Made by a program: the position numbers and the translations under genes
Notes under the pieces: generated by a model
What the model was told of the DNA's origin: nothing
Database searches by the model: none
What the model saw: the letters and a program-made list of their open reading frames with translations, nothing else
Assembly (NCBI GenBank): GCA_945861995.1
Contig: CAMAWZ010000077.1
Coordinates: 1 to 9,373 of the forward strand
DNA: 9,373 bases
Source of the DNA: Pseudorhodobacter antarcticus
Lineage (GTDB): Bacteria; Pseudomonadota; Alphaproteobacteria; Rhodobacterales; Rhodobacteraceae
Reading direction: 5' to 3'
Shown: one piece after another, positions 6,595 through 9,373 of the stretch
How positions within the stretch are numbered: the stretch's first letter is position 1
Layout: each line of letters begins with the position of its first letter

Positions 6595-7662
6595 ATGGAT
6601 CTTGCTTTGATTCAGATCAATTCCGACGGGGGCCGCCGCGTGTTGCATCAAAAATTATCCACCCACATCAGTTGCGGTGATTGTGCCATTCGCCACCGTG
6701 CCGTCTGCGCGCGGTGTGACAGCGATGAATTGGCGCAGCTTGAGGCGGTGAAATTTTATCGCAGCTATCCCGCTGGTGCGCCTGTGGTCTGGTCGGGCGA
6801 GCAGATGGATTTTGTCGCCTCAGTGGTGTCGGGCATCGCCGCGTTGACCCAAACAATGGAAGATGGGCGGCGGCAAATGGTGGGGCTTTTGCTGCCGTCA
6901 GATTTCGTTGGGCGGCCAGGGCGCAGTCAAGCGGCCTATGATGTGACCGCCACCACCGATTTGGTCATGTGCTGTTTTCGCAAAAAGCCCTTCGAGGCCC
7001 TGATCGAAAAGACCCCGCATCTGGCGCACCGATTGCTGGAAATGACCTTGGACGAGTTGGACGCAGCGCGCGAATGGATGCTGTTGTTGGGGCGCAAAAC
7101 CGCGCGCGAAAAGATCGCCAGCTTTTTATGTATTTTGGCGCGGCGCGAGGCGGCGTTGCGCATGAAATCAGTAGGCCACGCGATTTTGATTGATCTGCCG
7201 CTGACGCGCGAAGAATTGGCCGATTACTTGGGCCTTACGCTGGAAACTGTCAGCCGCCAAATCTCGGCCCTGCGGCGCGAGGGGGTTTTGGATTTGGTCG
7301 GCAAGCGCGACACCGCGCGACATTGCCCGCAACCCCATGCCCGCCGCAGACGCTTTGGCGGGGGCGACCTTTTCGCCGCAGTCCGAACGGCTAGAGGATG
7401 GCGAGCGCGCCGTGCTGATGCGCGCCCTTGCCCGCGCGCAGGGCAATGCATCCGCCGCCGCCCGCAGTTTGGGCATTTCGCGCGCCACATTTCACCGCAA
7501 AATCGGCGGCAAAGTGTAAATCCACCGCGCGCCATTTGCCCGGGCGATGTCGGGACGGATGCCATACGCAAAACATACGCAAACCATACGCGGGCCATAC
7601 GTTCCGCGCGCGCCATTTTGTCGCTTTTTGGGGTTAACCTGTCTCAAATCTGCGACACATAG
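6595..7662 (+). CDS. fnrL: Crp/Fnr-family oxygen-sensing regulator FnrL, with an aberrant C-terminal tail
   Basis: Global anaerobic regulator that binds DNA as a dimer when its [4Fe-4S] cluster is intact. With the ATG at 6595, cluster cysteines are Cys27, Cys30 and Cys38 (C-x2-C-x7-C) plus Cys126 or Cys127. The cNMP-like beta-roll follows, then the dimer helix containing LDELDAAREWM, and the helix-turn-helix with LETVSRQISAL (216-226; Glu217, Ser220, Arg221). Similarity holds to VGKRD (235-239, up to about 7311). After that, the usual GKR-x-I-x-x-PD tail is missing and the frame runs 116 Arg-rich residues to the TAG at 7660, through DNA that codes for an AcoR-like end in another frame. The start is uncertain: TTG 6583, ATG 6586 and GTG 6640 are alternatives; 6640 would place the FNR box upstream of the gene. 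The sensing and DNA-reading parts look intact. Confidence 0.85.
   Translation: MDLALIQINSDGGRRVLHQKLSTHISCGDCAIRHRAVCARCDSDELAQLEAVKFYRSYPAGAPVVWSGEQMDFVASVVSGIAALTQTMEDGRRQMVGLLLPSDFVGRPGRSQAAYDVTATTDLVMCCFRKKPFEALIEKTPHLAHRLLEMTLDELDAAREWMLLLGRKTAREKIASFLCILARREAALRMKSVGHAILIDLPLTREELADYLGLTLETVSRQISALRREGVLDLVGKRDTARHCPQPHARRRRFGGGDLFAAVRTARGWRARRADARPCPRAGQCIRRRPQFGHFARHISPQNRRQSVNPPRAICPGDVGTDAIRKTYANHTRAIRSARAILSLFGVNLSQICDT
6607..6620. promoter_or_regulatory. FNR box between hemN and fnrL
   Basis: TTGAT-TCAG-ATCAA is a perfect match to the FNR/FnrL consensus TTGAT-N4-ATCAA. Its centre lies 41.5 bases from the A of the hemN ATG at 6572. The neighbouring fnrL product keeps the recognition-helix residues Glu217, Ser220 and Arg221 that read this half-site. 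It probably activates hemN and may also autoregulate fnrL. Confidence 0.88.
7311..7519 (+). pseudogene. Remnant of an AcoR-like sigma54-dependent activator: C-terminal Fis-type helix-turn-helix only
   Basis: In a frame different from fnrL, about 69 codons end at a stop at 7517-7519. They read as a linker followed by LEDGERAVLMRALARAQGN and then ASAAARSLGISRATFHRKIG. This is the Fis-type DNA-binding domain (HTH_8) at the end of NtrC/AcoR-class enhancer-binding proteins. The sensory and AAA+ ATPase domains, which would need about 500 more codons upstream, are absent because fnrL sequence lies there. Such activators commonly sit next to the aldehyde dehydrogenase gene they control, and one follows here at 7760. 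The best reading is a deletion that joined the 5' part of fnrL to the 3' end of this gene, or an assembly join. An ATG exists at 7337 but has no ribosome-binding site. Confidence 0.75.
7562..7605. repeat. Four 11-bp tandem repeats with core CATACG
   Basis: CATACG starts at 7563, 7574, 7585 and 7596, exactly 11 bp apart each time. The units are CCATACGCAAA, ACATACGCAAA, CCATACGCGGG and CCATACGTTCC. All four cores therefore lie on about the same face of the helix, as in arrays bound by OmpR/PhoB-type regulators. The array lies 155-200 bases upstream of the aldehyde dehydrogenase start and just after the activator remnant. Confidence 0.75.
7640..7657. promoter_or_regulatory. Imperfect 18-bp dyad TGTC-N10-GACA upstream of the aldehyde dehydrogenase gene
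   Basis: TGTCTCAAATCTGCGACA matches its own complement at 14 of 18 positions. A perfect GGTTAACC palindrome (7632-7639) abuts it. About 100 bases before the gene start, it has the position and shape of an upstream activator site for an AcoR-type protein. No convincing -24/-12 (GG-N10-GC) promoter was found between it and the gene, so this is tentative. With the CATACG array it accounts for what was seen in 7520-7759. Confidence 0.35.
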
Positions 7663-7759
7663 CGCCCGCCACCTGCGCGCCCCCCTGCCTGATGAGCGCC
7701 GCATAGCGCAGTGTCGGCCCATACCGCTGGGAGGCGGTGCTTGTCTGGGAGGACACCAT

Positions 7760-9280
7760 ATGAACACGATGACCCAAGGCGCAGGCGGTTTGGCCTCGCC
7801 CTTCAAAACCCGTTATGACAACTTTATTGGTGGTAAATTTGTACCGCCAGTGAATGGCAAATATATGGATAACGTGACCCCGATCACGGGCGCTGTTGTG
7901 TGCGAAGTGGCGCGGTCGGATGCGGCAGACATGAACCTTGCCTTGGATGCCGCCCAAGGCGCGCGCGAAGCTTGGGGCAAGACCTCTGCCACCCATCGCA
8001 GCAATATTTTGTTGAAAATCGCCGATCGGATGGAGGCCAATCTTGACCTGATCGCCACCGCCGAAACATGGGACAACGGCAAGCCGATCCGCGAAACAGT
8101 GAACGCGGATATTCCGCTGGCAATCGATCATTTCCGTTATTTTGCAGGGGTTTTGCGCAGTCAAGAAGGGACGATGTCGGAAATTGATAACGACACAGTG
8201 GCCTATCATTTTCACGAACCGCTTGGCGTTGTAGGCCAGATCATTCCTTGGAATTTCTCGATTCTGATGGCCGCATGGAAATTGGCCCCCGCGCTGGCTG
8301 CGGGCAATTGCGTTGTCCTGAAACCTGCCGAACAGACCCCCGCCGCGATTATGGTGCTGATGGAATTGATCGGTGATCTTTTGCCCGATGGCGTGCTGAA
8401 CATCGTAAACGGCCTTGGGGCCGAGGCGGGCGACGCGCTGGTGCGGTCGGGCCGCATTGCGAAGATCGCCTTCACAGGGTCTACCGCCACGGGCCGCAAA
8501 GTGGCCGAAGGCGCTGTTGCATCCCTGATCCCGTTCACTCTGGAACTGGGCGGCAAATCGCCCAACATCTTCTTTTCCGATGTGATGGCGGCGGATGATG
8601 CTTTTCTTGATAAAGCCGTCTAAGGCTTTGTTTTGTTTGCCTTTAATCAGGACGAGGTCTGCACCTGCCCATCCCGCGCCCTGATCCAAGAAGACATTTA
8701 CGAGGCGTTTATGGAACGCTGCATCGCGCGTGTCCGCGCGATTAAACAGGGCGATCCGCGCGATATGAACACGATGGTCGGCGCGCAGGCCTCCAAGCAG
8801 CAGCACGACAAAATCATGTCCTATTTCCAAATTGGCCGTGACGAAGGCGCTGAGGTTTTGATCGGCGGCGACAGCGCCCGTTTCAACGGCGACATTGCGG
8901 GCGGGTTCTATATCCAGCCCACAATCTTTAAGGGAAACAACAAGATGCGCGTTTTCCAAGAAGAAATCTTTGGCCCCGTTGTGTCGGTGACGACCTTTAA
9001 GGACGAGGCCGAAGCCATGGCGATTGCCAATGACACGATGTACGGCCTTGGCGCTGGCGTTTGGACGCGCGACGGCACACGGGCCTACCGCTTTGGCCGC
9101 GGGGTCGAGGCGGGCCGCGTTTGGGTGAACAACTATCACGCCTACCCCGCCCATGCGGCCTTTGGTGGGTATAAACAGTCGGGCATCGGGCGCGAGACGC
9201 ATAAGATGATGCTGGATCATTACCAGCAGACCAAGAATATGCTGGTCAGCTATAACCCTAACAAACTAGGCTTTTTCTAA
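7760..9280 (+). pseudogene. NAD-dependent aldehyde dehydrogenase (acetaldehyde type), interrupted by an in-frame TAA
   Basis: The family oxidises acetaldehyde and similar aldehydes to acids with NAD+. The ATG at 7760 follows GGGAGGA (7748-7754). The frame would encode 506 residues, the normal length, but codon 288 is TAA (8621-8623). Homologues have KAVEGFVLFAFNQ here, so a single G-to-T change in a Glu codon explains it; the frame is unbroken on both sides. Before the stop: PWNFS (163-167), Lys188 in KPAE, FTGST (238-242) and the general base Glu262 in LELGGK. After it: catalytic Cys301 in EVCTCPSR, EEIFGPVVSV, and the C-terminal oligomerisation part ending KLGFF. The 287-residue product lacks the nucleophile; the second part (TTG 8633) has no ribosome-binding site. 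Without read-through the gene is inactive. A sequencing error is the alternative. Confidence 0.85.
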
Positions 9281-9301
9281 GGTTTTCAGGGTGTTGCAGG
9301 G

Positions 9302-9333
9302 CAGGGGGCGGCGAAAGGCTGCCCCCTGTTTTT
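9302..9333 (+). terminator. Intrinsic terminator after the aldehyde dehydrogenase gene
   Basis: An 11-bp stem (CAGGGGGCGGC at 9302-9312 against 9318-9328, one G-T wobble), loop GAAAG, then five T residues (9329-9333). It begins 21 bases after the aldehyde dehydrogenase stop and lies between two convergent genes. Confidence 0.88.
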
Positions 9334-9335
9334 CA

Positions 9336-9373
9336 TCAGTTCTTCATAAACTTGCGCCGCGCCTCAATCGCCA
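9336..9373 (-). CDS. C-terminal tail of an unidentified convergent gene
   Basis: On the minus strand an open frame enters from the right edge and ends at TGA (9338-9336), giving a final AIEARRKFMKN. The position right after a terminator, convergent to the aldehyde dehydrogenase gene, suits a real gene end, but 11 residues are too few for identification. Confidence 0.4.
   Translation of the reverse strand, partial: AIEARRKFMKN

Noticed and set aside
7562..7605. CRISPR array or replication iterons
   Set aside because: Units are only 11 bp with no unique spacers, and there is no replication protein or cas gene nearby.
7660..7759. Sigma54 (-24/-12) promoter for the aldehyde dehydrogenase
   Set aside because: The GG...GC pairs found have an 8-base gap rather than 10, so none fits the consensus.
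8600..8640. Frameshift in the aldehyde dehydrogenase gene
   Set aside because: The two parts are in the same frame and the residues around the break align without gap; only a TAA codon interrupts it.
7634..9220. 528-codon minus-strand open frame opposite the aldehyde dehydrogenase
   Set aside because: It is a codon-bias shadow: the plus frame has all aldehyde dehydrogenase motifs on both sides of the stop, while the minus translation has no recognisable domain.

Overview
The window looks like chromosomal DNA of an alphaproteobacterium, most likely Rhodobacteraceae. The evidence is moderately GC-rich coding sequence, an FnrL-type oxygen sensor with C-x2-C-x7-C cluster spacing beside hemN, and a thyA-folA operon followed by a DUF2177 membrane protein. 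No phage, CRISPR, tRNA or rRNA is visible.

Layout. (1) 1-2267, minus strand: a polyamine-type ABC importer. A Tat-exported solute-binding protein gene comes first, then an intrinsic terminator or attenuator, then the ATPase gene, which runs off the left edge. (2) 2268-2577: a divergent regulatory region with a perfect 14-bp palindrome, several GTCAA/TTGAC half-sites and a good sigma70-like promoter for thyA. (3) 2578-4682, plus strand: a compact operon of thyA, folA, a DUF2177 membrane protein and an ArsC/Spx-like thioredoxin-fold protein, the last two overlapping by 4 bp. (4) 4768-4974, minus: a CspA-type cold-shock gene with a hairpin in its presumed leader and a cluster of GCCAAA-TTGC repeats upstream. 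(5) 5217-6572, minus: hemN, divergent from fnrL, with a perfect FNR box (TTGAT-N4-ATCAA) between them. (6) 6595-7662, plus: fnrL. Its last residues appear to have been replaced at about 7311 by the out-of-frame 3' end of a gene for a sigma54-type (AcoR-like) activator. (7) 7520-7759: a regulatory region with four CATACG copies at exactly 11-bp intervals and a separate dyad. (8) 7760-9280, plus: an NAD aldehyde dehydrogenase of the acetaldehyde type, interrupted by an in-frame TAA at codon 288, just before the catalytic cysteine, then a strong terminator and the tail of a convergent gene.

How it fits together. The four-gene plus operon makes dTMP and regenerates tetrahydrofolate, and it carries two unrelated accessory genes. 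hemN and fnrL form an oxygen-response pair: FnrL should sense O2 through an Fe-S cluster and bind the shared box to control anaerobic haem synthesis. The most unusual part is 7300-9280. The AcoR-like activator is reduced to its DNA-binding helices and its presumed target, the aldehyde dehydrogenase gene, carries a nonsense codon. Both parts of an aldehyde/alcohol oxidation unit therefore look damaged, while the presumed operator sites between them are intact. Either this is recent coordinated decay, or the assembly has errors here. Reads across 7290-7330 and 8615-8630 would decide.
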